Assembly (NCBI RefSeq): GCF_009183415.1
Contig: NZ_WEHU01000007.1
Span: 124,001-188,000 of the forward strand
DNA from: Bacillus sp. B1-b2
GTDB taxonomy: Bacteria > Bacillota > Bacilli > Bacillales > Cytobacillaceae
Direction: 5' to 3'
Length of the DNA: 64,000 nucleotides
Under the pieces are notes generated by a model that was given only the letters and a program-made list of their open reading frames with translations, was not told where the DNA came from and ran no database searches. Position numbers and translations under genes: made by a program. Position 1 is the first letter of the stretch; every line of letters begins with the position of its first letter. Positions 1 to 9,336 of the stretch are shown one piece after another.

Positions 1-1
1 T

Positions 2-484
2 AATAAAGGATATTATTGTTATAAGGACAATAATAAAATTGCTATTCTATTATCACACCCCAAACAGCAAGCTATTGATAATTTTAGAGACTCGGTGAAA
101 AAGAATACTCTAAGCCCTTTTTTAAATTGTTTTTATAAGAAAAAAACGATAAATACATTGGTTAGTGACCCTGAAGAAATGGTGTCATTAGAGATGACTG
201 AAACCGATCCTATTGTACCAGAGAAAAGAATATTAAGTTACTATTTACTTGACACACTATCTACTAATTCTTCATCAATAGATTCAGAACATAAACACTT
301 ACTGAATTTTTTACAAAGTCATTATCCAATTAGCTTTGCTATTCCTTCACCGGATAATATTTCGTTAAATAGCGATATTAATAATAATTTGGGTATAAAC
401 TTACTATCATCAATTTATAAAAAAATTGTATTTATAATAGATGATAAAGATAATAGTATTTTACAAATATCATTTTACAAATAA
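2..484 (+). CDS. hypothetical protein, 5' end outside window
   Basis: The frame is open from base 2 without a stop, so the gene begins upstream of the window; the first in-frame GTG (base 95) has no ribosome binding site and is probably not the start. About 160 residues are visible, Ser/Asn/Asp/Ile-rich, with no membrane segment or family that I recognise. A strong intrinsic terminator follows directly, so this is the last gene of its transcript. Function unknown. Confidence 0.55.
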   Translation, partial: NKGYYCYKDNNKIAILLSHPKQQAIDNFRDSVKKNTLSPFLNCFYKKKTINTLVSDPEEMVSLEMTETDPIVPEKRILSYYLLDTLSTNSSSIDSEHKHLLNFLQSHYPISFAIPSPDNISLNSDINNNLGINLLSSIYKKIVFIIDDKDNSILQISFYK

Positions 485-488
485 ATAT

Positions 489-530
489 AAAAGGTTGTAG
501 AGAAAGAAGCAACTCCTCTACAACCTTTTT
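489..530 (+). terminator. intrinsic terminator
   Basis: A 14-bp stem (AAAAGGTTGTAGAG against CTCTACAACCTTTT) with a short loop and a T-run lies just after the stop of the partial gene at the window start. The stretch from here to 733 shows no gene. Confidence 0.85.
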
Positions 531-733
531 ATATTTGCGAACCAACAGTCCGTATTTTATGTCCATTTTGGTGGATGTTCATTAATCCTTCTAAACGGCA
601 GGTGCGAAATACTTCCACATCTTTTTTTTCTAGCAAGCTTCATTTAACTTTTTCTCTTTCTAAATTTTTTAGTAATAGGAATAATAAAGATGATTAAAAA
701 ATCAAATAATTGTTTGAAAGAATAATAAAGTCG

Positions 734-925
734 TTAATTTTCAAATACAATACCAATTATCCCCCTTATCCATTCATTACAATACTTTATTAATTCATTT
801 TCTGTAATCGTCATTTTATCAAAAACTAGATATAGATTTTTACCACTATCCCCTGCATATTTAACGGTAATATCATATAATTCAAAAAGGCAAATCAATA
901 ATAAGTTTTGATAATCCAATTCACC
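734..925 (-). pseudogene. 3' part of a plasmid gene split by the Tn3-family transposon
   Basis: On the minus strand the last 63 codons of a small gene run from the target duplication (926-930) to a stop at 734-736. The 5' part (40 codons, start at 28667) lies on the other side of the transposon. Removing the transposon and one TTCTA copy joins them in frame (…SYLVE|GELDYQN…) into a 103-codon protein of unknown function. The open frame continues into the transposon end up to 964, but that extension is encoded by the inverted repeat. Confidence 0.85.
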
Positions 926-930
926 TTCTA
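926..930. repeat. 5-bp target-site duplication, left copy (TTCTA)
   Basis: TTCTA directly abuts the left terminal inverted repeat; the identical pentamer abuts the right one (28548-28552). A 5-bp duplication is the normal signature of Tn3-family transposition. Confidence 0.85.
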
Positions 931-972
931 GGGGCAGTACCAGCGTTCGTGCAACCAGGGGCAAAGTAAATC
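931..972 (+). repeat. left terminal inverted repeat (IRL)
   Basis: The sequence starts GGGGCAGTACCAGCG and ends GCAAAGTAAATC; it matches the reverse complement of 28506-28547 except for two bases near the outer tip (GGGGC against GGCCC). Length and GGGG tip fit Tn3-family ends. Confidence 0.9.
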
Positions 973-1010
973 TGAGAAATGATCGACAGAATTCCTTTGT
1001 CCGATGGTTG

Positions 1011-1571
1011 CTACTCGATTTTATTGTTATTTTGCATCTTACGATACAAAGTCATGCGAGAAATACCAGCCTTCTCGGCAGCATCAGTACGACTCAACCC
1101 TTGGTCCATAAGATACAAGGCATACTTAACCTTTTCCTCATCGGTTTTCGGTCTTCCAGGATATTTTCCTCGTTTCCTTGCAGCCAGAATCCCTTCTTTT
1201 GTCCGTTCAGAAGTTAAATCTCTCTCAAATTGAGCAATACCCGCAAAGATAGTAAACAACATTTTCCCATGTGCTGTTGTTGTATCAAGCCAGGATTCCT
1301 TTAAACTTTTTAAATGCGCTCCCTTTTGTGAGATGAGTTCTGTAATTTCAATAAGGTCTTTCGTAGAACGGGATAGACGAGTCAGATCCGTCACAACAAC
1401 CGTATCGTTCATTCGCAAAAATTCCAACATACGATTCAACTCCGGTCGCCCTCGTTTCGTACCAGTTACTTTTTCAAAGAAAATGCGATCACACCCAAAT
1501 TCTTCAAGTTGTTTCTTTTGGCGATCCAAATTTTGATCAAATGTAGAAACACGCATATAGCCAAACTTCAT
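1011..1571 (-). CDS. tnpR: Tn3-family serine resolvase TnpR
   Basis: Serine recombinase that resolves cointegrates at res during replicative transposition. The N-terminus FGYMRVST carries the nucleophilic serine region, DRIFFEKVTG and TRLSRSTKDL are typical catalytic-domain segments, and the C-terminus (GISRMTLYRKM) is the helix-turn-helix. I choose the ATG at 1571 because a GGAGAGG box lies ~6 bases upstream; this gives 186 residues, the usual size, whereas the longer frame adds ~31 residues with no ribosome site. It lies just inside the left inverted repeat and is transcribed toward it, with a res-like region upstream. Confidence 0.93.
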   Translation of the reverse strand: MKFGYMRVSTFDQNLDRQKKQLEEFGCDRIFFEKVTGTKRGRPELNRMLEFLRMNDTVVVTDLTRLSRSTKDLIEITELISQKGAHLKSLKESWLDTTTAHGKMLFTIFAGIAQFERDLTSERTKEGILAARKRGKYPGRPKTDEEKVKYALYLMDQGLSRTDAAEKAGISRMTLYRKMQNNNKIE

Positions 1572-1614
1572 GTTCATCCTCTCCTCTATCAAATATTGTA
1601 CCAAAATCCATTCG

Positions 1615-1740
1615 TGATAAATATTGTTACGAATAATATTGTGACATATTTTTGTTACGCTCATTATACGAGTTAGCTAGACTAAAAGTTGATCATCACT
1701 ACACGTAACAAAAATGTTCGTTTTTGTTACGTGTAGTACA
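1615..1740. promoter_or_regulatory. probable res site of the transposon
   Basis: Directly upstream of tnpR are several TGTTACG-containing stretches, such as TGTTACGAATAATATTGTGACA (1622-1644 area), plus a perfect 17-bp inverted repeat (1698-1714 against 1721-1737, core ACACGTAACAAAAA). Multiple dyad sites with TGT/ACA ends next to tnpR fit resolvase subsites that also autoregulate tnpR. Subsite borders are inferred. From 1740 to 1962 I see no gene. Confidence 0.6.
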
Positions 1741-1962
1741 AAAAAAGCTTATTATTAAAAGTAATAATGTTTATGATATTTATTTTATGTACTATTTGGG
1801 ATCTAATATAATAAATAGAAAAGATAAGACTGATTTCTCCAACACTAAGGTGAATTAGCCTTGTCTTTATATGTCCAGAGCAAAAACGTGAATTTAATAC
1901 TGTAAGCAAATTTGAAATCTCTTAGCGTACAGAATATACGTCAATGTTATTTAATATTTGTT

Positions 1963-3357
1963 TTATTTAAGATAATCAATCAAAACATGCTGGTACTTTC
2001 CACTTTTAAGGTGCCTTTGTGGCAATTCTTCCGATTTTTCTATTGAAAGGTTAGTTAGTCCCTGGGTAGCAAAGTAATCTAATAGGGCTTCTCTAACATT
2101 TTCCCAAACTTGATCTCTAAGATTACCCTCGTCTACTTCTAAACGTACTGTTAATTTATCTGGTGCCGTTTGAATTAGTTGAAAACGCCTTACGCCTAGT
2201 ATTTCCTCCACAATGGTTTTTAGAGCCAAGGGCAGAATATGAACGATTTGACCGTTGGAGGTAGAGAATTTTAAAATGTCATCCGTTCTCCCTTCGACTT
2301 GAACGACCGGGAATGGTCTCCCGCATTTGCATGGTTCCGAAAACATGGTGACACGGTCAGTTAGTTCATAACGAATTAGGGGCTGAATTCTGTTGGCCAG
2401 ATTTGTAATTAAAACCGAATGGGATTGTTTTCCTGATGGCACAGGTTGGTAAAATTCATCTACCGGTTCAAATATAATCCAATCGGTATTTACATGAAAC
2501 TGACCTTCTTCACATTCGAAAGTCATGGCTGTTGCTTCTGTACCGCCGTAAAGATCTAGAACGCGAGCTTGGAAAACAGATTCTAGTTTCGCACGAACAT
2601 TTGGATATAACTTTTCTCCCCCCAAAAGGATTGCAACAGGCTGAATATGTAACCGACCTGCTTTTTGTTCCTCTGCTAGAATTTCCATCGCTGTTGCATA
2701 CCCCCCAATTAAGGCTGGTTGATATTCATTCAATTCTTTTACAAGCGTGGAAAGGGGGAATTGGATAGAAAAAGCTCTAATTTTTCCGTTCGAAGGATTT
2801 CTTAAACGCAGACGTTCAGCTGTGCTGAATGCCGTAAAATGACCAGCCGTAGAACATACCGCCGCATTTCGTCCGCCCTTGGCTGCTACTTTCAATATGT
2901 CACTCCATTTTAATTTTGTTGTTCCGCGAATAGCCATTAATGTTTTCATGATAGTATCTGAAGCTTTATCCTGAATAAAGATTCCAGGTACTCCGGTTGA
3001 CCCTGAAGTGGTCGAAACCATATAGCGCCCTAAATAAAGATGTCCAACTAATGACATATTTGACACGAATTCCTTTACACCTTCTATGGTGATTTCTGGA
3101 TCAGTTACCCAATCATTAAAATGGTCCATGAGTTCTGATTTGGTGACTGGAGGGATTTGCTGTATGCTTGAAATCCGTTCAGGCAACTCGCTATATTTTT
3201 GTGCGTAATATTGAGAGTTTGATCTTGCAAAACTAATAAGGTCAGTTAAACGAGATAGTTGCCGAGAGAGAATGTCTTCTGGTTTGCCTCGTTTAACCTT
3301 CCAGATATCCGTAACTGCTTTTAAAGGTGAAATATTCTCCATGTATGTCATTCCCAT
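1963..3357 (-). CDS. PaaK-like adenylate-forming ligase
   Basis: Member of the phenylacetate-CoA ligase/CapK family of AMP-forming ligases, which activate a carboxylic acid as acyl-adenylate, often then transferring it to CoA. The phosphate loop is visible as STTSGSTGVPG (about residues 115-125), followed by YGGTEA and an EGRTDD segment near the C-terminal domain hinge. Length (464) is normal. The start is uncertain between three nearby ATGs at the N-terminus (MGMTYMENISP). A methyltransferase gene lies 96 bp upstream on the same strand, so the two may be co-expressed. Substrate unknown; a link to metal resistance is not evident. Confidence 0.75.
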   Translation of the reverse strand: MGMTYMENISPLKAVTDIWKVKRGKPEDILSRQLSRLTDLISFARSNSQYYAQKYSELPERISSIQQIPPVTKSELMDHFNDWVTDPEITIEGVKEFVSNMSLVGHLYLGRYMVSTTSGSTGVPGIFIQDKASDTIMKTLMAIRGTTKLKWSDILKVAAKGGRNAAVCSTAGHFTAFSTAERLRLRNPSNGKIRAFSIQFPLSTLVKELNEYQPALIGGYATAMEILAEEQKAGRLHIQPVAILLGGEKLYPNVRAKLESVFQARVLDLYGGTEATAMTFECEEGQFHVNTDWIIFEPVDEFYQPVPSGKQSHSVLITNLANRIQPLIRYELTDRVTMFSEPCKCGRPFPVVQVEGRTDDILKFSTSNGQIVHILPLALKTIVEEILGVRRFQLIQTAPDKLTVRLEVDEGNLRDQVWENVREALLDYFATQGLTNLSIEKSEELPQRHLKSGKYQHVLIDYLK

Positions 3358-3453
3358 CTCTCTGTTTTAATTTTTTATGGTCAATACTATTTACAGTAAA
3401 ATGGACATTTAAAAATTACATAATGCAAGAAGTCTGATAAAAAATCAAACAGC

Positions 3454-4116
3454 TTATGGCTTAAAAGCTTTATATGCCCTTAGTGTGCCCGTGATAGTTG
3501 AAAATTGTCCAGTTTCTTCTATTAAAACAAATCCTGTTTCTTTTAATAGGCTAGGGATAACCCCTTTAACATGATTTGAAGTTGTTTCAAACCCATCTAA
3601 AAATTGAATAGGAAAAAATGCAACACGCATCAACCAATTTTGTGGCTTTTCAAAATCAATAATATGGAATTGGCCACCAGATTTGAGTGTCCGATAAACT
3701 TCTTCAAATGTTTTCTTTTTCATTTCCAGAGTTAAATGATGAATAAATAAACTTGTAAATATGTGATGAAATAGATTATTGGAAAAGGGAAGTTTATAAG
3801 AAAACCCTTCCTCAAAGGTGATATTATTAACTTGAGTTTCTTTAATTTTCTCCATAGCAATTGATAATATTTCAGGATCAGCATCAACCCCAATTACTTG
3901 CACACCAGGTTGTGATTGCTGTATTAAAAGTGCCAGCGTACCTGTACCGCAAGCTAAATCCATTATCGTTTCCTTTTGTTGGAGGTTTGCTTGCTTAACT
4001 AAATGCGTTTTAAACTTTTTTTCTTGCATTCCCCATTGAATTAACGGATCATAAAATCGAGTCATCCAATGGTATTTTAGTGCAGGGATATAATCACCTT
4101 TCTTGTTTTTATCCAT
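3454..4116 (-). CDS. class I SAM-dependent methyltransferase
   Basis: Rossmann-fold methyltransferase: motif I is MDLACGTGTLALL (about residues 53-65), followed by the acidic loop VIGVDADPE and a post-motif segment SGGQFHIIDFEKP. It resembles UbiE/MenG or small-molecule and arsenite methyltransferases in length (220 residues), but it lacks an obvious conserved cysteine trio of ArsM, so the substrate stays open. Start ATG has a GAAGGGA box. It diverges from the CadC-like regulator at 4328, so metal-responsive control from the shared intergenic region is possible. Confidence 0.75.
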   Translation of the reverse strand: MDKNKKGDYIPALKYHWMTRFYDPLIQWGMQEKKFKTHLVKQANLQQKETIMDLACGTGTLALLIQQSQPGVQVIGVDADPEILSIAMEKIKETQVNNITFEEGFSYKLPFSNNLFHHIFTSLFIHHLTLEMKKKTFEEVYRTLKSGGQFHIIDFEKPQNWLMRVAFFPIQFLDGFETTSNHVKGVIPSLLKETGFVLIEETGQFSTITGTLRAYKAFKP

Positions 4117-4250
4117 TAAACATGCATCCCTTCATTTATAATAACTTATGATGATTTTTGGATTACTTATAAACTAAGAGCGAAAATAAAGTAACATGTT
4201 GATCTTACGATTTGTGACATAAAAGAATATGAAACACTTCGCTTCTTTAT

Positions 4251-4266
4251 TCAAGTAAATATTTGA
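4251..4266. promoter_or_regulatory. CadC-type operator upstream of ArsR-family gene
   Basis: TCAAGT-AAAT-ATTTGA differs at one base from the dyad pattern TCAAAT-N4-ATTTGA, which is the form of the classic cad operator as I recall it. It sits 62 bp before the TTG start of the regulator, next to TTGACA (4270-4275) and TATAAG (4291-4296), so it probably mediates autoregulation and could act on the divergent methyltransferase. Confidence 0.75.
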
Positions 4267-4327
4267 ATATTGACATTAAAGCTTGCTCATTATAAGCTAA
4301 TCACATATTTTTAATGAGGTGGGAAAA

Positions 4328-4708
4328 TTGTCATTAGTTGATAAAAATATAAAAGATACTCTAAAAGATGAATGTGAGATCTATTGTTATGACCCTATAA
4401 AAGTATCAAGGTTACAAGATTTGTTAAGTTCTAAAAGTACACTTCATCTATCAAAAAAATTTAAACTTCTTGCTGATGAGACACGATTAAAGATTATTCT
4501 TTCATTAGCTATAGAAGGGGAACTTTGTGTATGTGATGTGGCTAATATTATTCAGTCCTCTATAGCTACAGCTTCGTATCATTTGAGGTTTTTAAAACGC
4601 TCAGGTGTAGCTAACTATAGAAAGGAAGGTAAATTAGCATTTTACTATATCGATGATGAAATTTTTAAATCGATGGTTCTACTTTCTTTTCATCATAAGG
4701 AGAGTTGA
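4328..4708 (+). CDS. cadC: ArsR/SmtB-family metal sensor, CadC-like
   Basis: Winged-helix repressor that leaves DNA upon binding thiophilic metals. Both halves of the CadC-type sensor site are visible: the N-terminal pair CEIYC and the α-helix pair ELCVCD; the recognition helix region is SSIATASYHLRFL. I prefer the TTG at 4328 (GAGGTGG box 7 bases upstream) over the in-frame GTG at 4319. It has its own CadC-type operator upstream and is a second, diverged copy of the cadC at 22335. Located beside the res operon, it may be the sensor for that operon. Confidence 0.85.
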   Translation: MSLVDKNIKDTLKDECEIYCYDPIKVSRLQDLLSSKSTLHLSKKFKLLADETRLKIILSLAIEGELCVCDVANIIQSSIATASYHLRFLKRSGVANYRKEGKLAFYYIDDEIFKSMVLLSFHHKES

Positions 4709-4771
4709 ATAAGAATAGAAATTCGGATATGTTTAAAATACATTTTCAAAAATACTGTCAATTTACATAAG

Positions 4772-4802
4772 TGGAGGGGATCTACAAGATTATTCCCCTC
4801 CA
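4772..4802. terminator. hairpin between convergent genes
   Basis: Perfect 9-bp stem TGGAGGGGA/TCCCCTCCA with a 13-base loop between the regulator and resC. It lacks a strong T-run, so terminator function is only likely from position. Confidence 0.45.
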
Positions 4803-4872
4803 ATAACATAGATAAAAATGAATTTAGATTTATCACATAAACTTTTAGTTAGCTTTAAAAGAATTTATTTCT

Positions 4873-6048
4873 TTATGCATAAGAGTGTAGACCAGCAATA
4901 ATTAGATTAACGAAAATTAGGTTGAAAATAATAATTCCAAAACCTATTACTCCGAGCCATGCTGATTTTTCACCATGCCAACCTTTCGATAGGCGGAGGT
5001 GTAAATAGGCAGCATAAAATAACCATGTAATTAAGGCCCATACCTCCTTAGGATCCCATCCCCAGAAACGCGTCCACGCAATTTGAGCCCAGATCATCGC
5101 AAAAATAAGAGCACCCAAAGTGAATATTGGAAAACCTATTGCAACGGATCTGTATCCGATTTCATCGACCAAATCAAGTTTGATATTTTTCGTTAATGGC
5201 TGAAGCGCTGCAGCAATTCTTTTTCTTAAAATCAGTCTTAGCACCCCGTATAAAAATAAACCTGTAACAGATGACCAGATAACTGTGTTTAGTTTGCCTG
5301 CTGCAATGATAGCTGGTACTTCAACAAAGGCTTCCATTTTACCTTTTGTAAGTAATTCACCTTGATTTGGACCTACAATGGAAGGTAGATTATATGTCAT
5401 TTCAACCTCTTGATCATTTTTATCAACCCATTTGTAGACGGCTTCATACTCCATCCCTCTGAAAACACTTGTAACCACTACAAAAGCAAGTGTCGCCACA
5501 ATCGTGTACATGACAACTTCTAGCCAAAAGGTCCCTTTTGAGCGTTTCGTCTGATCAACAGAACGAAGTAAATAAATGACCCCTGAAATGAAACTACTGG
5601 CCAAAATAGCTGAACCTAGTGCAGTTGTTGTTACGTGAATAGCAAGCCAATCGCTTTGAAGTGCTGGTATTAATGGAGAAATGTCTGTCGGAAACATACT
5701 CCCATAAGCAATAATCAATAATGTTATTGGTAAAGTAAACAAACCTAATACTGCTACCTTATAGATAAAATAAAGAATTATGAAAGCCAGGACCATCATC
5801 ATGCTAAAGGCTGTAATGAATTCAAACATATTACTAACAGGCGCTTGTCCAGAAGCGACCCATCGAGTAATAAAATATCCCAAATGGGAAGCAAAAGCTA
5901 GAATAGTGATAGTTATTGCGACTTTTGCCCATTTACTTGGTTTTTCATATTGTTTTCTCTTATCTCGAATAGCTCCTCCAAATAAAAATGTTGCAACTAG
6001 ATATAGTAAGAATGCTGCATATAATAAGTTACTGCTAAGGGCTACCAC
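4873..6048 (-). CDS. resC: cytochrome c biogenesis protein ResC (CcsA/CcsB type)
   Basis: Polytopic membrane protein of the System II cytochrome c maturation complex that with ResB carries haem out of the cell and attaches it to apocytochromes. The tryptophan-rich haem-handling motif is seen as [14 protein letters not shown] near the C-terminus, with conserved histidines in flanking membrane helices. The start is GTG at 6048, placed by AAAGGAGG 7 bases upstream. Length (391) matches Bacillus ResC. It is the last gene of the resA-ccdA-resB-resC operon. Finding this normally chromosomal set in a metal transposon is unusual. Confidence 0.93.
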   Translation of the reverse strand: MVALSSNLLYAAFLLYLVATFLFGGAIRDKRKQYEKPSKWAKVAITITILAFASHLGYFITRWVASGQAPVSNMFEFITAFSMMMVLAFIILYFIYKVAVLGLFTLPITLLIIAYGSMFPTDISPLIPALQSDWLAIHVTTTALGSAILASSFISGVIYLLRSVDQTKRSKGTFWLEVVMYTIVATLAFVVVTSVFRGMEYEAVYKWVDKNDQEVEMTYNLPSIVGPNQGELLTKGKMEAFVEVPAIIAAGKLNTVIWSSVTGLFLYGVLRLILRKRIAAALQPLTKNIKLDLVDEIGYRSVAIGFPIFTLGALIFAMIWAQIAWTRFWGWDPKEVWALITWLFYAAYLHLRLSKGWHGEKSAWLGVIGFGIIIFNLIFVNLIIAGLHSYA

Positions 6049-6070
6049 ATCATTTCCTCCTTTACGAATT

Positions 6071-7705
6071 TTAGCTTTTCTCGTTTGTTTGATCGGTTAG
6101 TTCTTGAATGCTGGTTTCTTTTAAAATACCGTTCACTTCATTTTGTATACCATACCAATTTTTATTTGTATGTCCTGCAATTAATACGTTGTCACCATCC
6201 CGTCTAATCCATATACGTCTATGATTCCAATACATTCCTTGAATAACTCCAATCATGAAAATAGCACCGCCAACTCCTAGAAACCATAACGTATTATCTT
6301 TCCGAACTGTAAGGGCTGACAGGTTTTTTGTTTCAACGCCTTCAAATTTCATTTTTAATTGATTATCTTCGTCTGGGTCAAATGTTTGTTTAATGGCAAT
6401 AAAGCTTCTTTCACCTTCTGGTTTTTCAGGAGATATCATGTTAAATACAAATGCTGGATTGTCGGGAACACGGTTTTTTGTATCAGGTACACCTTCACTA
6501 TTGAAATAGAAGTTTGGCAAATAAGTCACAATTTCAACTTTATACCCATTGCCTAAATCATACTCCTTGTTTGGCTCTAACAAATCAACTTTAATCTTGC
6601 CAAAACTTTCTTCTGTCTCTTTGTCTACTAAATTAAAATTAAACTTATTTAGTTCATTTAATTTATAAGAGGTTTGATAAAGAGCATATGAATCGTGTTT
6701 TAAGGGGTAATTAACTCTAATTTGTTCATCTTTTATCTTTTCAAGTTCAGGTTCTGCCCCGTGAACAATTTCACCCTTTCGTTCATACAAAGTCACGTTT
6801 GTTTGAAAGTTTTTAACGACATTTCCATCTCCGACTCGTGAAAGAGTATTAGAAAAAACTTCATCCTCTTGATCTTTTTGATAGGTATCCATAATGAACT
6901 TATCGCTGGTTAAATAGTATTTTCCATCGGTTCCTGGGATAACACTTGTTTCACCGTCACGAATCCAAAGCATTTCGTCTACATACATCCCCGGCACAAA
7001 TCGCAGCATTCCTCCAATGAGGAAAATAATTAGTCCAACATGGTTCACATAAGGTCCCCATCTTGAAAATCGACTTTTTTCAGCTAGAAAATGACCATTT
7101 TCTTCACGTACTTGATAACGCTTCCTCTTCAAGTTGGATATTATCAAATCCAGTTGTTCATCAAGGTTCTCTTCGACATTTGTTTCACTGAAAAGACGTT
7201 GTCTACGCAAGAAACTTTCATGACGTGTAATCCCTTGCTTTTTCAAAGCGCGATACAATGGAATAAACCGGTCCAAACTCGCGACAACAAGTGATATCCC
7301 AAGAGCTGCTATTAATAAAAAATACCACCATGAACTATATAGATTGTGAAAACCTAATTCATAATACATTTGTCCAAGAAATCCATATTCATCTTTATAA
7401 AACTCTTGTGGGACAACGGTTGGAGGAATATACATCTCTTGAGGAAAAATGGTTCCAATCGCAGAAGCAATTAAAAGAAGAACAATTATCCAAATTCCTA
7501 CTTTAACGGATGAGAAAAAGTTCCAAATCTTATCGATAAGTGACTTTTTATATGTTTGTGAGCGTCTTGCGCCTCCATCGTATCTCATATCCAATAGTTT
7601 TTCAGAAACTTCATCCTTCTTATTCCCGATAGTTCGTCCACAAGATTCACAAAGAACCGTTCCATGTGGAATGGAGTGACCACATTCGCATTTGACATGT
7701 TCCAT
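6071..7705 (-). CDS. resB: cytochrome c biogenesis protein ResB
   Basis: Membrane partner of ResC in System II cytochrome c maturation. The N-terminus has the zinc-ribbon-like pair CECG…CESCG also known in Bacillus ResB, then membrane helices near residues 65-90, 125-145 and 220-235, a large extracellular domain and a last helix near residue 475. Length (544) is full. It overlaps no neighbour but is 22 bp from resC, indicating one transcript. Confidence 0.93.
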   Translation of the reverse strand: MEHVKCECGHSIPHGTVLCESCGRTIGNKKDEVSEKLLDMRYDGGARRSQTYKKSLIDKIWNFFSSVKVGIWIIVLLLIASAIGTIFPQEMYIPPTVVPQEFYKDEYGFLGQMYYELGFHNLYSSWWYFLLIAALGISLVVASLDRFIPLYRALKKQGITRHESFLRRQRLFSETNVEENLDEQLDLIISNLKRKRYQVREENGHFLAEKSRFSRWGPYVNHVGLIIFLIGGMLRFVPGMYVDEMLWIRDGETSVIPGTDGKYYLTSDKFIMDTYQKDQEDEVFSNTLSRVGDGNVVKNFQTNVTLYERKGEIVHGAEPELEKIKDEQIRVNYPLKHDSYALYQTSYKLNELNKFNFNLVDKETEESFGKIKVDLLEPNKEYDLGNGYKVEIVTYLPNFYFNSEGVPDTKNRVPDNPAFVFNMISPEKPEGERSFIAIKQTFDPDEDNQLKMKFEGVETKNLSALTVRKDNTLWFLGVGGAIFMIGVIQGMYWNHRRIWIRRDGDNVLIAGHTNKNWYGIQNEVNGILKETSIQELTDQTNEKS

Positions 7706-7809
7706 TCTAATAACTCCTTACGATTTAATCATTTAAATATACTTAACTACACTTTTAATTTTTCAGATTTGCTTTTTAATCCATTAAAAAGAATGATTCT
7801 AAAAACCCC

Positions 7810-8517
7810 TTAAAATCCAGTAAATCCTCCGAACAAACTTGTTAAGACTGCAATAATTTTTGTCATCATATTAAAGTACAATAATCCCCCCATCACAATC
7901 ATCAAAATGCCTCCTATTGACATAAAGATTGCACTGTGTTTCTTTAGAAAAGTCATCTTATCGATAAATAAAGACATTAATAGAAATGGAATAGAAAAAC
8001 CTAAGACATAGAACAGCATGTATAGTAATCCTTTTCCTGGGTCTGATACACCTAATGCAATGACACCTGCAAGAATTGGACCTGTACAAGGAGTCCATCC
8101 AGCAGCAAAACCAAGCCCAATTAAAATTGATCCAATATAACCTGAAGGCCTCTTTTGAAAATGAATTTTCTTATCAGAAAGTAGGAAATCAAATTTAAGA
8201 ACCCCTGTTAGAACTAAACCAAAAAACACCATCACAATAGCTCCAAGTTGCCTTAACAAATCTTGATAATCCATAAAAAATGTACCGATAAAAGAAGTAG
8301 AAAGTCCCAAAGCTAAAAATATGATGGAAAATCCTACCAAAAACAAGATGGTGTGTATAAAAGCTTTCCTTCTTAAAATACCTTTTCCTTCTTTTAGGTC
8401 ATTTATAGACACTCCTGTAATATAGGAAAGAAAAGCTGGATACAAAGGAAGTGAACAAGGCGAAATAAATGATAAAAGACCTGCACCAAATGCAAGAAAT
8501 AAGCTTAGTTGTTCCAA
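7810..8517 (-). CDS. ccdA: CcdA thiol-disulfide membrane electron carrier
   Basis: DsbD/CcdA-family membrane protein passing reducing equivalents from cytoplasmic thioredoxin to extracytoplasmic ResA. It has about six membrane segments and the paired cysteines SFISPCSLPLYP (about residues 16-27) and GWTPCTGPI. The start is a TTG at 8517 behind AGGTGG. Length (235) is normal. It lies between resA and resB in the maturation operon. Confidence 0.93.
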   Translation of the reverse strand: MEQLSLFLAFGAGLLSFISPCSLPLYPAFLSYITGVSINDLKEGKGILRRKAFIHTILFLVGFSIIFLALGLSTSFIGTFFMDYQDLLRQLGAIVMVFFGLVLTGVLKFDFLLSDKKIHFQKRPSGYIGSILIGLGFAAGWTPCTGPILAGVIALGVSDPGKGLLYMLFYVLGFSIPFLLMSLFIDKMTFLKKHSAIFMSIGGILMIVMGGLLYFNMMTKIIAVLTSLFGGFTGF

Positions 8518-8545
8518 AAAGATACCACCTAACTGTTTATTAATT

Positions 8546-9073
8546 CTATGGCTTAATGAGTTCCATGTAATTTGCTATATCCCTTTCGGTCATACTTCCT
8601 GTGATCACTTTTAACACTTTTCCTTTCTTATCGATCAAAAATGTTGTAGGAATCGGGGTTATGTCATATGCTTCCGTCACAGCTCGATCTTTATCTTTAA
8701 GTATAGGAAATGTAAGCCCATGCCTATTTACAAACGATTCAATAGCAATATCACTTTCTGCAATATTAACCGCCAATATCTCTACACCAAGATTCTTAAA
8801 ATGGTTATACTGTCTTTCCATATATGGCATTTCCTTTTCACAAGGCTTGCACCAAGTACCCCAAAAGTTTAGAAAAACTCCTTTTCCTTTTAAATCAGAA
8901 AGTTGAACGTTGTTACCGTTCATATCTTCAAGAACAAAATCAGGTGCTTGATCCCCTGCTTGAACCCGTATTCTTTCAGTGAAAAAGTTTTGATAAAGAG
9001 TATAGGCTACTGCTAAAGCCATAAGAAGTAGAAGGCTAATACGTACAATAGATCTGGTTCTTTTGTTTTTCAT
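8546..9073 (-). CDS. resA: ResA, extracytoplasmic thiol-disulfide oxidoreductase
   Basis: Membrane-anchored thioredoxin-fold protein that reduces the haem-binding cysteines of apocytochrome c. An N-terminal anchor (about residues 9-28) is followed by the active site WGTWCKPCEKEMP; a cis-proline is in TPIPTTFLID. I choose the ATG at 9073 (GGGAGAG box) over one at 9097. It is the first gene of the res operon. Its promoter has a CadC-type operator across the -35 box, so expression may respond to thiophilic metals rather than to ResDE. Confidence 0.93.
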   Translation of the reverse strand: MKNKRTRSIVRISLLLLMALAVAYTLYQNFFTERIRVQAGDQAPDFVLEDMNGNNVQLSDLKGKGVFLNFWGTWCKPCEKEMPYMERQYNHFKNLGVEILAVNIAESDIAIESFVNRHGLTFPILKDKDRAVTEAYDITPIPTTFLIDKKGKVLKVITGSMTERDIANYMELIKP

Positions 9074-9135
9074 TTTACTCTCCCTTTTTATTTTCATTCA
9101 AACCAACATTTTAATGTTGACATTTTACATTAATA

Positions 9136-9176
9136 ATTTTAATCTAAAAGCACAATATACTCAAATGATTATTTGA
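9136..9176 (-). promoter_or_regulatory. resA promoter with CadC-type operator
   Basis: On the minus strand TTGAGT (9164-9159), a 17-bp spacer and TAAAAT (9141-9136) form a vegetative promoter for resA. The palindrome TCAAAT-GATT-ATTTGA (9161-9176) overlaps the -35 box. This is the same arrangement as at cadC (22741-22781), which supports control by a CadC-like repressor. Confidence 0.75.
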
Positions 9177-9336
9177 ATAATAACTTCCAATATTTTCACC
9201 TAAAATACTATCTATTAATTTTAGGATCGTGCAAAGTGAAATTCTAAATCATTACATGAAGGGTAAATAATAGAATGTGTAACAAACTAACACAACAAAA
9301 TATATTCTATTCCGTATTTTAAAAAGGAGTTTTTTT

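Noticed and set aside
979-1536. Plus-strand ORFs of 65-85 residues
   Set aside because: Antisense to the resolvase gene, with no ribosome site or family.
1727-1909. 60-residue minus-strand ORF beside res
   Set aside because: No ribosome site, low-complexity AT-rich, overlaps the res dyad.
4270-4300. Exact promoter for the first CadC-like gene
   Set aside because: TTGACA and TATAAG are only 15 bp apart and other pairings are possible, so only the operator is reported.
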